Positions 48,501-60,517 are shown, numbered from the stretch's first letter. The stretch: 64,000 nucleotides of DNA from Xiphophorus maculatus (GCF_002775205.1 NC_036458.1:24454368-24518367); one strand, 5' to 3'. Numbers and translations are program-made. The notes: generated from the sequence alone by a model not told the origin.

Positions 48501-50719
48501 CTCCTGGTGCCTGCTCTCTGGTGTCAGCATGCAGATTTAATGACAAATGTTTAACTTTGATTAAATATTACAGTTTCGAGTTGAAGATGGACCAAAATGC
48601 AGACAGGAGTTCAGGATGAACACTGAGTGCATTCTTAATGAAAATAAGAAAACTTACAAAGCTCATAGCAGCTAACACAACAGCAACAACGGGGCACAAC
48701 AAAGGAACCAACAGAGAACAATACGGACCAGAAAGCTTTAATATATTCAGAGATAAGAGAATAGGGGCTGGTGGGACTAATCAGAGGTAAGTAGATGCAG
48801 CTGGGGGAAGAGAGCAGGCAGAGAGAATTGGGAGATGCGAAACAGCTGGGAAGGGAAGGCTAAGGAAGATGGACAAGGATCAGACAAAGGGATACCATGG
48901 ATAAAAGAACTGAAACTAACATAGTAGAATGGAATAATGATCTAAAGAACCTCAAATAATAATAAACCATTTTTGTCTCTGCAGGCCTGAATGTTATTAA
49001 TAACCTGGTCTAGGTACATAAATGTTATCATTTCTCATTTTCTAACCATTCTGATGAGCTGATTTATCTGTCTAATTACAACATTATAAACTGTCATTTG
49101 AAAAATCAACAAGAGGTAAGCTGACTGGAGTAAGGCAAGTCCCACCTTCCACTGACTGGGTTTGCATATAACTAATTCTAACTCTTGAATTAGACAGTTG
49201 GAATAATGAAATTAACAAACTCTGCTTGAGAATTTGTTAGGGTGCTTCTGTCTGTCTACCAGTCAGACAGAAGCAGTACAAGTTATGCACTAAAAAATTG
49301 TTTAATAAACAGCAGATCAAAGCACTTTGCTATTTTTCTAGTTATGCACAGAGGGTATGGTGATTCTTGAGAAACTCAATATGCAGCTGAAAATGTAAGA
49401 ACTAGTGGACATCCTGAAGTTCTTATATGCTGTGGAGGAGTAATTAAATGTAAGAACTTGAGGAATCCATAGGGCTGTCAAGTTCTTTACAACAACAACA
49501 AAAAAAAGCCTGACCTGGTTAAAATTTTGACCAATATAATTTTTGCTGTCACTGAGTTGGCAACAGTGACAGCAAAACCATTGTTAACTGCAAACGTGCA
49601 GACATGACCTGGTGGGCAGAGCTAACAGTCAAACCTCTAACAGCAGAGCAAAAGAGGACAGTGGTTGATTTTAGGAATTTGTTGAGGTAGATAAGATCAG
49701 TGGATAAGATCAGCTTCACATTTAAGCATCGGCCGATCACCAATGTCCCAAAATTAGGAAAATCAGGGTGATAAGTAGCACTTCTTGTCATAGGGTCTGG
49801 TCCCCACAAGGAGCAGTCAGTTCCCACATTGTAATATGTGTTAGGGAAGTAGTTCTTACACTGTAGCAAATACAAGGATACACACACACACATGCGTGTG
49901 CCATGCATTTGATGCATTATGGGGACTATTTTCCTGACACATATTTTTGGGTTAGGGGTTAGATTCAGGACTAAGATGTGAATTGAGTTTTGGTTAGGGT
50001 TAGACTGTAGAAATAAATGGAAGTTAATGGAAAGTCCCCACAAAGATAGTCTGACAAACATGTGTGAACACACATACCCATACACATACTAAATAGACTA
50101 ATGCAAGAGGAGGCCAGAGAACCCACTAGTGAACAGGGAGAATATTTAAACTCCAAGCAGAAAGACCCCAGGTGGGTTTTGAACCCAGGATCTTCTTACT
50201 GCATGGCAACAGTTCTACTAGCTGTGCCTTTAAACACCTATATAGGAAATAAATGAGAGGTTGTAAATGAAAGGGATAAAGAGATCAGGGGAGAATAAAA
50301 GTAATTTTCTGTCAGTTTACCTCTGAACTGGGTCTCTTGTTTAACCCACAGTTAAGTCAAACTAGATGTTATTTTGTTAATGCAGTATCATGTAAACTAA
50401 ATTAGTACACTGATATTGCTTTCCATTTGTGTATTGTGCAAACAAGCAGCAGCCTACCTGTGCCATAAAGCATTGCCAGCAGGATGGAAGAGATCCAGGC
50501 GGTGTCGCTGTATCCAACTCCAAACTCCCTGATCAGCTCTTTGAAAAACACACTGACTGCTTTAGGGAATGCATAGGAGAAGCCTGTGATGACAAAACAT
50601 CCAGCCAACACTGCCCAGCCCCATCCTCCATCTGGGGCCTTCACACTCGGTGCTCCATCGTCCACGACAGCACCTCCCATGGTGCTTTATGGCTGTTTCT
50701 TAATGGAGGCAGTGAGACG
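39566..50719 (-). CDS. slc16a3: slc16a3, monocarboxylate transporter 4 (MCT4)
   Basis: Plasma-membrane proton-coupled exporter of lactate from glycolytic cells. Coding exons on the minus strand: 50680-50458 (exon from about 50719), 42919-42776, 41994-41396, 41285-41105 and 39933-39566. The phases chain to 504 codons. The start [20 protein letters not shown] and the conserved TM1 motif [11 protein letters not shown] are close to human MCT4. Later blocks are [44 protein letters not shown], and the TM8 motif GFIDIFARP, whose Asp (about 282) and Arg (about 286) correspond to the proton/substrate pair known in MCT1. [13 protein letters not shown] follows. The TM6-TM7 loop carries an unusually Lys-rich run (about residues 215-224). 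The C-terminal tail is longer than in human MCT4 (465 aa) and ends PETCL where human ends PETSV. Intron 1 of the coding region is 7.5 kb and full of repeats. Confidence 0.96.
42043..42477. mobile_element. TTAAAGCTGCA MITE, copy 2, in slc16a3
   Basis: Bounded by TTAAAGCTGCATCATGCAAC and CACTGCAGCTTTAA, perfect 11-bp inverted termini with TTAA at both ends. It lies between the second and third coding exons of slc16a3 and shares its interior with 38633-39182. Confidence 0.8.
43103..43563. mobile_element. TAGGCCTGTCGCGATAA element, short copy
   Basis: Ends TAGGCCTGTCGCGATAAAC and GCTATCGTGACAGGCCTA, an inverted pair with TA at each boundary. Its interior is colinear with the left part of the longer copy at 46266-47521, including the nested GCGCACACGAG... 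segment. Most of the right half is deleted, so it is a deletion derivative. Confidence 0.75.
44950..45425. repeat. 18-bp minisatellite, ~26 units, in slc16a3 intron
   Basis: The unit GGTCCTGACTCTGAGACA recurs about 26 times with variants (CCT/CCC, TCT/TCG, GAGACA/GAGGCA/GAGCCC/AAGCCC). The spacing is exactly 18 bp throughout, so an open frame persists on both strands (Gly-Pro-Asp-Ser-Glu-Xaa on plus). The plus-strand frame has no ATG, no promoter and no homologous domain, so it is not called as a gene. Confidence 0.95.
46205..46226. repeat. Poly-C run
   Basis: About 21 consecutive C residues immediately left of the longer TAGGCCTGTC element. The length may be unreliable in the assembly. Confidence 0.85.
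46266..47521. mobile_element. TAGGCCTGTCGCGATGA element, long copy, with nested TIR segment
   Basis: Ends TAGGCCTGTCGCGATGAACG and TTGCTATCGTGACAGGCCTA. Inside lies a second inverted-repeat unit from GTGCACACTACACGGCTCAT (about 46456) to AAAAATCATGTAGTGTGAA (about 47121). The interior includes a short open frame (46821-47033) with no recognised domain. The same nested arrangement occurs in the short copy at 43103, so the composite moved or was copied as one unit. Class uncertain. Confidence 0.75.
49790..50100 (-). repeat. Interspersed fish repeat (GTCCCCA...CTAACCC family)
   Basis: Contains GTCCCCACAAGGAGCAGTCA, then ATTATGGGGACTATTTTCCTGAC and GGTTAGGGTTAGACTGTAGA, then AATGGAAAGTCCCCACAAAG. 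This arrangement is frequent in teleost genomes. The GGTTAGGGTTAG word is part of this repeat and is not telomeric. Confidence 0.6.
50101..50230 (-). mobile_element. tRNA-derived SINE fragment
   Basis: The plus strand reads AACTCCAAGCAGAAAGACCC, then GGTGGGTTTTGAACCCAGGA (a degenerate reversed B box), then CATGGCAACAGTTCTACTAG. The reverse strand matches the common fish SINE form of a tRNA-like head followed by GGAGTTT. Confidence 0.65.
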
Positions 50720-51189
50720 CTGGAATAAACATAAAATATTAGGAAATTAAATTATTTTCTACATTTTAAATTCAGATCGGCAGCAGGTGGCACACTCTCA
50801 TTGAATTTATTTCCTTAGTGTGGATCCACATAACTCCTAATATTGCTTTTTCATTCTGGCTTCAATAAACCAGTTATTAATTATACTGTATTGAGTAAAT
50901 ATAAAAAACAGCCCTGCAACAAGGACTCACAGTTTTTAATGAAGGGTTCTCCTCACAAATCTTCACAATCACACGTGATGCATATCCAGCAATCATGGAA
51001 TGAAGAAATGTCGACTGGATCCGCTGCCAGAAAAATCTACAATGAAAATCAAACAGATCATGTAATTTTCTCAGCATTTAATAAAAATTTTAAAAATCTA
51101 GAATTGCAGACATTATTTTTCTCCCATTAAACACTAGTACATTGTCTGGTTAGTAAATATAGACATTGAAAATTATAAATGAAAAACTT

Positions 51190-51600
51190 GTCATTTTAAA
51201 TCTTATATAGCACTTTATCAAGTCCAGAGAACCCCAAAGCACTTCACACTACATTCACCCACACAGCAGGAAACCACTGGATTGTAGCCACAGCTGCCCT
51301 GGAGCAACTGTGGCTACTCCAGGGCAGGCTACCATGAGGTGAGGCTGCCATATACCACGCCACTGGGGTGCGCTGGTACATGTCACCCACACCACCAGCA
51401 GGGTGGTGGTCACAGGGCAGGGTGGGTGACATGTCTTGCCCAAGAACACAACAACAGAGCAGGAATCAAACCAACAACACAGACTGAGGGACAAACTTGT
51501 ACCACAAATCGCCACCATCGTGCCCAACAAGCTAGAGACCAGATTACTCTTTGCCAGCCACATGGAGATGACATCAGTGCCACAACAGTGTTTGACTGAC
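51190..51600. repeat. Interspersed repeat (TATATAGCACTTTATCAAG... family)
   Basis: Contains AGAACCCCAAAGCACTTCAC, ATTGTAGCCACAGCTGCCCT and GAGGCTGCCATATACCACG. These phrases recur as a block in many fish genomes. Overlapping ORFs here are not genes. Confidence 0.65.
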
Positions 51601-51885
51601 TATATAAACTTCTGACTGGACAACACCATCCCCACCAGAACTATGAGATGTTTCCCTAATAACAAACCAGTGGTCTGAAGGAACTGCTGAACCTGATAAA
51701 AGAGCCTGCAGAGAGCACGGCAGGAAATTATAGACAACCATACAGAAGCAGCTCAAAGTTCACATTATAGAAAGCAAGAAGTACAGGAAGAAGCTTGAGA
51801 CCAAACTACAAAGAAACAATGTCATAGATGTGTGCTCAGAGATGAAGAAGATCACAAGCTTCAAGCAAAAGAAGGATTAGAGAGG
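51600..51885 (+). mobile_element. LINE ORF2 fragment
   Basis: The plus strand encodes NTIPTRTMRCFPNNKPVV and, after a frameshift, KQLKVHIIESKKYRKKLETK then MKKITSFKQKKD and a stop. These match the linker between the endonuclease and reverse-transcriptase domains of jockey-type fish LINEs. It is a short dead fragment. Confidence 0.65.
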
Positions 51886-52153
51886 AGTCCCACATTGCAA
51901 CTCAGAAGTGGCATCTCATCAGTGATTTCTATCAAATGGAGCCATGGTTTTGCTGTGTAACTGGTGGGTATTTTGTCATAATTAACTGGTATGGAGACTT
52001 TACTGCTTAAGGAGGGAAAGTTAATGAGAATGTTTGTGTCATAACCTCTTTCACACAGACCTGATGCTCTGTGCCTCTTAAGAGTAGAGTGGTACAGAGA
52101 ATGGTAGTTAGCTTCAGCTTGGAGTGTCTGCTTGTAGCTGGTTGTTTACTCCT

Positions 52154-53880
52154 TCACTGACAAATGTGCTGTTTGTGTATATAATAGTTGCTCTTTAAAT
52201 AGGTTCTGATTTGTGGACCCCAAGCAATCATTGATGTGTTACTTGACAGACCCACATTTGTAATGTTGAGAGCTGTAGCTGCTGTGGTTTCATCTGGAGT
52301 GTTTGAAACTGTGTTGATAAGGCCAAGAAACCTTTCCTTTGCAATGTCCTCATGTAGACAAATTGGATGCTTTCCTTTACAAATGTCACAAGTGTGGCCA
52401 CAGCGACAATCCTTGGTGTTAGGTCCCACTTTAAAGTATCCATAAGATGCTTAACATGTGTGCTTGTTTTCCAATGGCTTATCTGAGAAGTTTGGTCATT
52501 TTGTCAACTGGTATTCTTTGTTTTTGCAAAACATGAGGGTGTCTTTGCTGTTGTGCTGTCTGTGCCTTTTTGTTTTGTACTGTGGTTTGGGTTATGAAGA
52601 CTTGAATGGATCTGTTTGATTTAAAGTCCATTGTGGTTTTTTGTCTCATAGAATGGGGCACGGGACTGAACAGCATATAAAGTAATTGCAATCTCTGCCT
52701 CAACAGCCGGAGAAAAAAAAATCCATGGCGCCCATAAGTGTTACCGTGACCTGGCAATTCCAACAGTATATCAGCCAGTCTGGAACTTTCTGTAACATTA
52801 TGGTTCGTCCTCACAGTCACTTTCTAGGCCTTTTATAAATGACAGAGCTTGATGGAATGTGTTTAGGAAATCTGAAAATGTCCTTAAACCCTCTGCATCC
52901 TTTGAGCTTATTTTTGTCCATTTATTATCCTTTGTCTCTGAAAGGTATTTGGACAATAAAAACTTGACCACTGGTCAAGTCTTTGCCACACATCCCTACA
53001 TGTCTTGTCATCACAACAATAAAATGTTCCCTCAACAAATTATTTGCCAGGGCCTGTGGCATACATTTTCAGCAGGTGATGCTTATCACCAAATGATACG
53101 CCTTTGCAGTTCACAAGTGAGGTGAAAGAGGCCCGCCATTCCATGAGACTTGAGAGTTTGATTAATTTTCATTAGGATTGGTGGTATCAGACATTCCTCG
53201 GTGGTATCAATGTAAAAAGTAAGCCACTAGCAGGGGTGTCAAACTCCAGTCCTCAGGGGCCGCTGTCCTGCAACTTTTAGATGTGCCTCTGCTGCACCAC
53301 CTGAATAGAATAATTAGGTCATTAGCAAGACACTGAGAACTGATCTACACAAGAAGGAGGTAATTAAGCCATTTCATTCCAGTGTTTTTTACCTGTGGCA
53401 CATCTAAAAACTGCAGGACAGCGGCCCTTGAGGACTGGAGTTTTGACACCTGTGCACTAGAGGGTGCTTGTTCATAAACAGCAAGGTGGTCAACAGCATG
53501 TTATTCTGTTGCAACTGCTGATTGTCCATATTTATGTTAATTTTTCCACCACGTATCTTGAATTTTGTACGAGCTTCTAGCATTTCCTTTTCTGCCCCTA
53601 AATGCTGACGTTCTGATTTTTGTACACCTAATTCCCTTCTGTGTTTCTCCTCCACTTCTCTTATTTTTTCCTTGTGTTTGTTCTCCTTCTGGATAATCTC
53701 AAAAACTGATTCCTTTGCAGCTAACTCTACAGTCGCATCCGTCCTTTTGGCTACAACACTTGAAATGTCAGACTGACACTTGACAGAGGCAGTACCATAC
53801 AGAGCAAGCAAAGTAGTGTGAAAATAGCTGATGAAGACGCTGCTTTTCTCTATCGGCATCAAAATCTCCTGTTGCTGTTA
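52154..53880 (-). pseudogene. Decayed BEL/Pao retrotransposon gag
   Basis: On the minus strand, from high to low coordinate, the fragment shows a coiled-coil segment rich in Glu/Lys/Arg (about 53470-53790), the gag core with EGLRTFSDFL (about 52880-52915) and LQKVPDWL (about 52775-52800), and a cysteine/histidine motif CDICKGKHPICLH followed by ETTAATALN and SSNTSMI (about 52240-52400). This order matches gag of fish BEL/Pao elements. Several stops and frameshifts break it. No protease, reverse transcriptase or integrase follows, so the element lacks pol. It is interrupted by an hAT MITE at 53231-53452. Confidence 0.75.
53231..53452. mobile_element. hAT-type MITE nested in the BEL/Pao gag remnant
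   Basis: Ends CAGGGGTGTCAAACTCCAGT and ACTGGAGTTTTGACACCTG, inverted over about 20 bp. The flanks are GCCACTAG and TGCACTAG, an 8-bp duplication sharing CACTAG. It is related to, but diverged from, the pair at 33.4-34.1 kb. It sits between the coiled-coil and core parts of gag, so it inserted after the retroelement. Confidence 0.85.
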
Positions 53881-55236
53881 TACGTTCACATAGTAATTTC
53901 ATAAAGTTTTTTGCATCTTAGGTCAGGAGGAGATGGAGTACTATATGCTCCCTTGTTTCACTGCACAATTTCATTGTGTTGTTAGTCCATTTTCAATATT
54001 GTCTTCCACTGCACAGAACTTCTGCTCTGACAAGTGAGACTTGAAGCTTTCTCTTGATGCTCTGAGTCTGATTAGTCATTTCCATTGTTCATAGACAATT
54101 AGCCCTTTTCTCCCTTTTAATTAATTCTTCTTTATGGTAGGCTATATCATTTTCTCTGCTACACAGAAAGGCGCTCTGAGCACCTGGGCAACGATAATTC
54201 AGCTGGAGAACACATTTTAAGTTCAGACAAAAGATTCTCTTTGCACTTAATGTTGTTCTTTAATTCTTGCACCTCTTTGATGCATTAAAGTTCTAATTTA
54301 ATTGGTTTCTGTTTACAGGTCATGGCTAAATCCAACCATTTTTGTAACTCATTGTGATCTTAACCGTTAGCTTCTAATCCATCAGCCGTTAGCGCGTTAG
54401 CCGCAGACGCCTTAAGAGCTAACATATGTAATATGTGTGGAATTGATTATTTTATATTCTTATTAAAGTGCTATTTTAAGTTTATCACAAAAAACACATT
54501 AACAGAACAAAATACACATGTATAGTAATACTTTTTACAATCAACAAACCTTCTGACTCTTCGGAGTCGCTGCCAATATGAAACAACGTGGAAAAAAATA
54601 ACTGCTGGGATAAACAAGCTAACTGCGATGCAACAGCGTTAGACAGGAAGTGTAATCTCAAAAAATAAAATCATACAGCTCAAGCCGGAAGTTCTCCAAG
54701 TAGGCTTAATAGAACTTTAAATGAAAGTATCTAATAATAACTTTGAATAGGACTCAACTATAAAAATATTGAAAAAATTTTATTGGCCATGCTATCTAAA
54801 GTTTTAGCAGTGACGTTTTACACCAAGTATCATCTTAGCAAGTTTTCTAAGTACCAGCAGCTTGATACAATTTTAAAAATGGTTTTGTATCACAATTCGG
54901 AAGTTTTGTTATAAAAAAAAGTTAAACAGCATTTTATCCGTTTACCACTGCTTAACTACCTCACAAATGCAATTTTATTATGCATTTCATTTGTATTCAG
55001 AAGCTGACATTTCTGTTTGTAATTAGAAAAGTTAAGATGTAAATGTTGACCTTTGTTGTGAGGTTTTACCAAGGCAGACCTACAAGTCAGTGGCTACTTT
55101 TTAGAAAAGTTACTTGCAACAAAAACAACTTTTTTTGCATGTTTGTATTTTTCTCATGTTTCTCATTAAAACTTTCACACAAAAGAGTACTACAGCATAT
55201 AAACTGCTCCAGTGTTTGAAAGAACAAAAGAGAAAA

Positions 55237-55237
55237 A

Positions 55238-55270
<33 letters not shown>
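55237..55270. repeat. (TTA)n microsatellite
   Basis: About eleven ATT units. Confidence 0.95.
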
Positions 55271-55271
<1 letters not shown>

Positions 55272-56789
55272 GCAGTTAAGGCTACTACATACTTCACAAG
55301 GACAGATAAATCATTCTCTCTCAGGGCTGCAAGACAATTATGACATCTTAATTGTACGCCCAGACGGACAGACGGACGGGCAGATGGATGTTGTTGTTTT
55401 TCCCTTTACATTAAGGGTGTAATGCTGCTGTAAACCAGGGAGCCCTGGGTTACCATGCCCCTCCTGTTGCTATCCCAACCTTTACATGGAGTCAGTAATT
55501 TAAACAACAAAGGAATGAATGAAATGTAGAGTTCCCATCCTTACACTTATGTATGCCTGTATACATCAGCATACAGCATTCACTGTCTATCCGGTGAAAC
55601 AATGAAAGAATGGGTTTCTAACCATCTAGGTTTGACACTTGACCTTAAAGCCACTAATTGTGTTTTACTGCTGTTTTCCAGTCTTTAAAAGCTGAAAGCC
55701 TTACTAGCAGCAAATATTACACAACAGCAAAGATCACTAGAACAATTTTCCACTTACTCTTGAATAATTAACATAAGACTTATACGTATGGGGGAAAAGA
55801 CTCAAAGAAAGCATTTCATTTGAAGACTCATCTCTAGGACGTCCTCTCTCTTGACCTCCACAAACAAGCAGCACCAGAAGATCAACAAGTAAAATTTACA
55901 GCTCTGCCTTGTCCAATTATGTTTTGTAATGGGAAGGCTCAGTTGTGCTAACTTCATCCTTCACATCCTCCCTACCCCACCTGTTATTTATATGCTCCCT
56001 AAGGCTCTGCAGTGCTGCTACACAGCCACCTAAACCCAGCCTTGCAAAATCCTAACGCTACTTTGTATTGAATAGTTGTTCTTTAATTCCCAAAGGATTC
56101 TTTTTATTCGTCAAGCCTCTACAAATAAAGGCTGTAAAGTCACTGTTTTGACTGTGATCTTGCAGCCGGAGGCCACATCACCTGATTTACAACCTGAGGA
56201 AACAGATGGAATGAGCTGCACAGTAGAAATGCCTGATTGGTGAAGCCAAACATCCAACAGCCAGTGTCTCCAGGTAACACGTTTCTGATGGGAATCTGAC
56301 GAAACAAGCTAGAAAGAGTCTGACCCATGTCTCAAAAACACAGATTCTTTCAAAAGGTTGTTATTTATTAATATTTTTAAATGTAGCTGTTGCACAAATG
56401 TATTTCCAAGAAAAAAGTATATATATATATTTTTTGTTGTTGTTGTTGTTTTTTGGGGTTTTTTCTTTTTTACAGAATTTTAGAACCACACCCTGCACCG
56501 GGACTGATGTAGCACACCAGTCTTGCTAAAACTCTCTCTTCACATTGGAGGCCCATGGTTTCCTTATTTCTCACCATGTCCAGACGTCAGTTTGTGACCT
56601 TCAGTTCACTTTGCTAATGCAGCGGAATAATGAGCCACACAATACCAGAAGAGCCAACAGCCACAACAAGACACATGATGGCAGCTGTTGATTCCACTGG
56701 CCATTTATGGTTTCACTAATAAATAAAATTAACATTTGAAAATGGCATTTTGTAATCACAGATCAGATTTACTCAATATTAACATTTGT

Positions 56790-56890
56790 TGGATGGATGG
56801 ATGGATGGATGGATGGATGGATGGATGGATGGATGGATGGGTGGGTGGGTGGATGGATGGATGGATGGATGGATGGATGGATGGATGGAT
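56790..56890. repeat. (GGAT)n microsatellite
   Basis: About 25 GGAT units, interrupted in the middle by three GGGT units. Confidence 0.97.
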
Positions 56891-57191
56891 AAGAACTTAG
56901 TTATAAATCGATGATGCTAAAAGTAAAACGAAATTGAATTCGATTTAACTCCTTCATCCTTTCGAGCCAGATAAACCTTTGAAAATAAAACCGTTTTGCA
57001 ATTTAACTCATATCGATTCATCCCGGTACATCGGCATATTACTCTGCTCTACTAATATTTTCCCTCTCTGCATATTTACATCCCTAACTTTAACAGAATT
57101 GATAACGGTGAGGTCAGAATCTTGAAATTTTCAAAATAAAAGCTTCACAGATTAAACCAACACCTCCTGACTTGAGAACGTTCTGATCTAC

Positions 57192-57560
57192 CTTGTCTCC
57201 TCTAGTCGCCGCAGCAGCCCTCACACCTTCATCCTGGAAGCTGCTGCAGTCATTTCCTCCAGAATTAGATCGCCGCTAAAACACCGAGTAAAAAGTCACG
57301 CATCCCAGCGACATGATGAATTTCACGCAGTCGTCCCGGAATTACAAATGCCATTTGATAATTAATAATCGCGTCTCGTCCATCTGCGACAGTCGTTGGA
57401 CCGCTGATGTGAAACAGGAAGATGTGTGTCTGCACCCAGCGGCAAACTGTTGAGCGTCTTACCGGATGATGCAGCCGGGAACCGTCCCTCATCCAGCCTC
57501 AGCACCTGCGCGGCGTTCCAACCTGCACGTCTGCCCGCAGAGCGTCAGAGCCGGGCAGAC
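57192..57560 (-). promoter_or_regulatory. Candidate slc16a3 promoter and non-coding first exon
   Basis: The coding start exon of slc16a3 has an acceptor 39 bp upstream of the ATG (50720-50721), so a 5' untranslated exon must exist. The first plausible GC- and CpG-rich segment upstream is here (for example CTGCGCGGCGTTCC near 57509). It carries a minus-strand donor, ACAAG/GTAGAT, at 57192. The link to slc16a3 is inferred. Confidence 0.4.
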
Positions 57561-57914
57561 CGAGCTGCTGCTGGGTCCTAACGCCTCCCTGCTCCACCCC
57601 TCCACCATTTAGTCTGACCTCACCGAGAGGAAACACATCAGCTCATACGTGCTATTTATAGGCTTTGTTTTCTGTGGCCTGCGCATCACCGTCACCCTGC
57701 TGATGGCACCGACTTTCCGGACGGATTCTAGCTGCAGACGGCGCCCACACAGCCAGAGCTGATAGAGACATCTGAGCCACCAGAGGCTGTGTTGACAAAA
57801 TGTCCCTGAAGACAAAGCACCACCTGCCAGCTGCAAATTATTTATACCCCTGATAGATTTAGAGTAACAGCAGCACTTTGATTCAAAATAACAAGTAGCT
57901 GTCCCAAAAAAGAG

Positions 57915-57929
57915 AGAGAGAGAGAGAGA
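57915..57929. repeat. Short (AG)n run
   Basis: Seven or eight AG units. Confidence 0.8.
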
Positions 57930-58084
57930 CTCAAGTAAGAGCACAAAAGTATTTGGTACTGAGAAATTAAATATAACATGTGACTGATTCTTTTATATAA
58001 ATAACATCTTCAGACAGACAACACAAACTCATCAAGTTTTATCTTTAGTCGCATTAATTAATTACTGCAGCAGCGTCTTCACAG

Positions 58085-59040
58085 GTCTGTCTGTGAAAAC
58101 CTGCAGCTGATCCAGAACACTGCTGCTGGAGTTCTGAGTAAAACCAGGAAGATAGAGAACATCACCCAGTTCTACAGTCCTTCACTGAGAGAACAGACTT
58201 TAAGATACTGTTAGTTTATAGATCACTGAACAGTTTAGCACCACAACACATTAAAGATCTAGTGGTGTGGTATCAACCTTCCAGACCTCTCAGGTCTTCT
58301 GGTTCTGGTTCTGCTTTGCATCCAGAAGCATTCAGCTTTTATGCACCACAAATTTGGAACAAACTTCCAGAAAACTGTAAAACAGCTGAAACACTGAGTT
58401 CCTTTAAATGAAGGATAAAAACCCACCTAGTTAGAACTACTTTAGATTCATAATAACTGGAAGTTTGCTTAATACATTTTGAAGTATATTTGATTGATGA
58501 TTTTGATGATATGATGATATTTGATCAAATATAATCAAAATCAAATCAAATTTTATTTGTATAGCACATTTCAGCCACAAGGCATTTCAAAGTGCTTTAC
58601 ATCATATCAAACACAGAAACACAAAGCAACATAGAATCAACAATCAAAACACGACATTAATTCAGGTTCCATCATAAAATTTGTAATTGATTACGTTTCA
58701 AATACAATCCTAAACAAGTGGGTTTTTAGTGGAGTTTGCATCCATAGAAGGTCTACCTGTTACACTCCTACTGTGTTATATGGAACAAAATACCTGTTGC
58801 TATTTTTATTCCCACTCACTCTCACAATCACACAGTTTAAAACAATGTAAACAGCATTTTAATGGGCTTCTGGCACAAGGCTCCATACACCTCTTTCATG
58901 GAATTAATCAATAATGTTTATTGCTTGTTTCATACTAGGATACTGTATTGTGTTTTTTTTAAATGTAAATAACTTTAAATTGCCTGATTGCTGAAATGTG
59001 CTTCACAAATAAACTTGATTTGATTTGTTAATTTTTTAAA
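58085..59040 (+). mobile_element. LINE 3' region split by a second, inverted LINE tail
   Basis: The plus strand encodes the reverse-transcriptase C-terminus (LQLIQNTAAGVLSKTRK, then LREQTLRYC) through to AETLSSFK-type and KPTLF-type ends, with stops. The 3' UTR resumes after 58910 and ends TGCTTCACAAATAAACTTGA. Between them lies an opposite-orientation repeat (58535-58910). The family is the same as at 5735-6080. Confidence 0.75.
58535..58910 (-). repeat. LINE-tail-like repeat, copy B (matches 3819-4195)
   Basis: Nearly identical to copy A in cln3 intron 9. It starts at TCAAATCAAATTTTATTTGT, which on the minus strand resembles the tail of the LINE it interrupts. The ORF at 58729-58914 is part of this repeat. 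Confidence 0.75.
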
Positions 59041-60515
59041 GATTAAATAAATAAATAATATTATCACAAAATAAAAGATTCAGGCAGAATGAATACTTTC
59101 TAAAACAGTGACTGGAGTAGCCAGAGACTTAACTCAATAAGAGCAGCAATACTTCATAATAATATTGCTCAGGTACAAGTGAAAAGTCACAGAAGTTGCT
59201 TTCAAAAATGTTACTCAAGTGTAACTAAGTAAATGTAACTAGTTACTACCCACCTCTGGATTTAGATGGGAATGAATTCCTTCAACCAAATTGTTTGGTT
59301 GTGATATGAAAAAGGCAGGCGTCACCCAAAAGGTGAGAAAACAATGTCAACAACTCCTTAGAAATCCATCCCACTGTGGCATTTGTGTGTATTTAATATT
59401 GGCATATCGAAAATGATTTATGCCTGTCTCTATAATCAGTAGGAAAAATGCTGGTCAGCTATTTGTTTCTTCTTGCATTTTGGCTCTTTATCTTTGGTGA
59501 TGAGTGTGATTTTACTTTGTCACAATGGAAACCTTTGGATGGATAAATCTAACATTTAAACCTCTAAAAGCTTGAAGAAGCTAAACCTTTCCCTTGCAAT
59601 GTGCTGAAAAAGATCCTGAAAGTGTGGACTTGTTTAGTATTATTTATATGGCTGAAGCTGCAGCATTCAGAAACCTGGTTTTGGCCTAAAATATGAAATT
59701 TAGTAATCCTTTTCTTTCTTTTATATTGCTCCTTTCCTCTGTGGGTCATGTTGAAATGTTCAGCTGGAACCACGGCCCCCATAGCTTGTTTCTCTGCAGC
59801 CATTTTAACTCTGACTCCACCTTTTGTTTTCATATTGGATTTCATTTTGGCTCAGTGTTACTCACGCTGTAGCTCTGGTTTTCAGCCCAGTTTTCTGCTC
59901 CTGTCTTGTTTTAGCATTCTGCAATGAGCTTGACCTGGTCAGCCTGGTTTGTTCATGTCAGAGGATCAGCCCTGGTTTATTATTTTTTTTACTTGGTCAG
60001 AAATACAAGAAGTGCAATGAAAGGTTAAAATAACAATTTAAAAAAATCCTGTTGACACAACATGAGTTGATTTTATTTGTAAAAATATTGCTTGGCTGAC
60101 ACTAATAATTTAACAGCCTTTGATTTTAGATGGTTCCTTTCAGATTACATCAGGTGGTTTTATATCTGCGTTGTTCCAATATTTGCAACCTCTAACTGAA
60201 TTTGCACAAACCAGACATTTCCTTCAATTTCTTAAGACTACTCACACAAGGGTATCTTTAATCCGAACCTCTGCAGCTGTTGTTGTTGCATGTTGTTTTC
60301 CTGTTGCTGCTCCCTGTGACTGGCGTCTTAACATGAAGGAAATAAACCCAGCTTTGAGCTGGAGCTTCAGGGTGGTTCAGCGGTTTGCTGCTGTTCAGTC
60401 TGTCTCCCACATCCCTCCACAGGAAACATGAGCAGACTCAGCGTCAAACTACTTTCAAGTAGTTTGATGCTTGAAGACGTGTGCTGTAAGTCTAAAATAA
60501 AAACATATGTATTTA
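59041..60515. other. Region without a recognised gene
   Basis: Short ORFs at 59564-59845, 59824-60033 and 60120-60431 show no known domain and no chain of spliced exons. Confidence 0.4.
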
Positions 60516-60517
60516 TT

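Noticed and set aside
49985-50010. Telomere-like GGTTAGGGTTAG
   Set aside because: Only two units, inside a common interspersed fish repeat.
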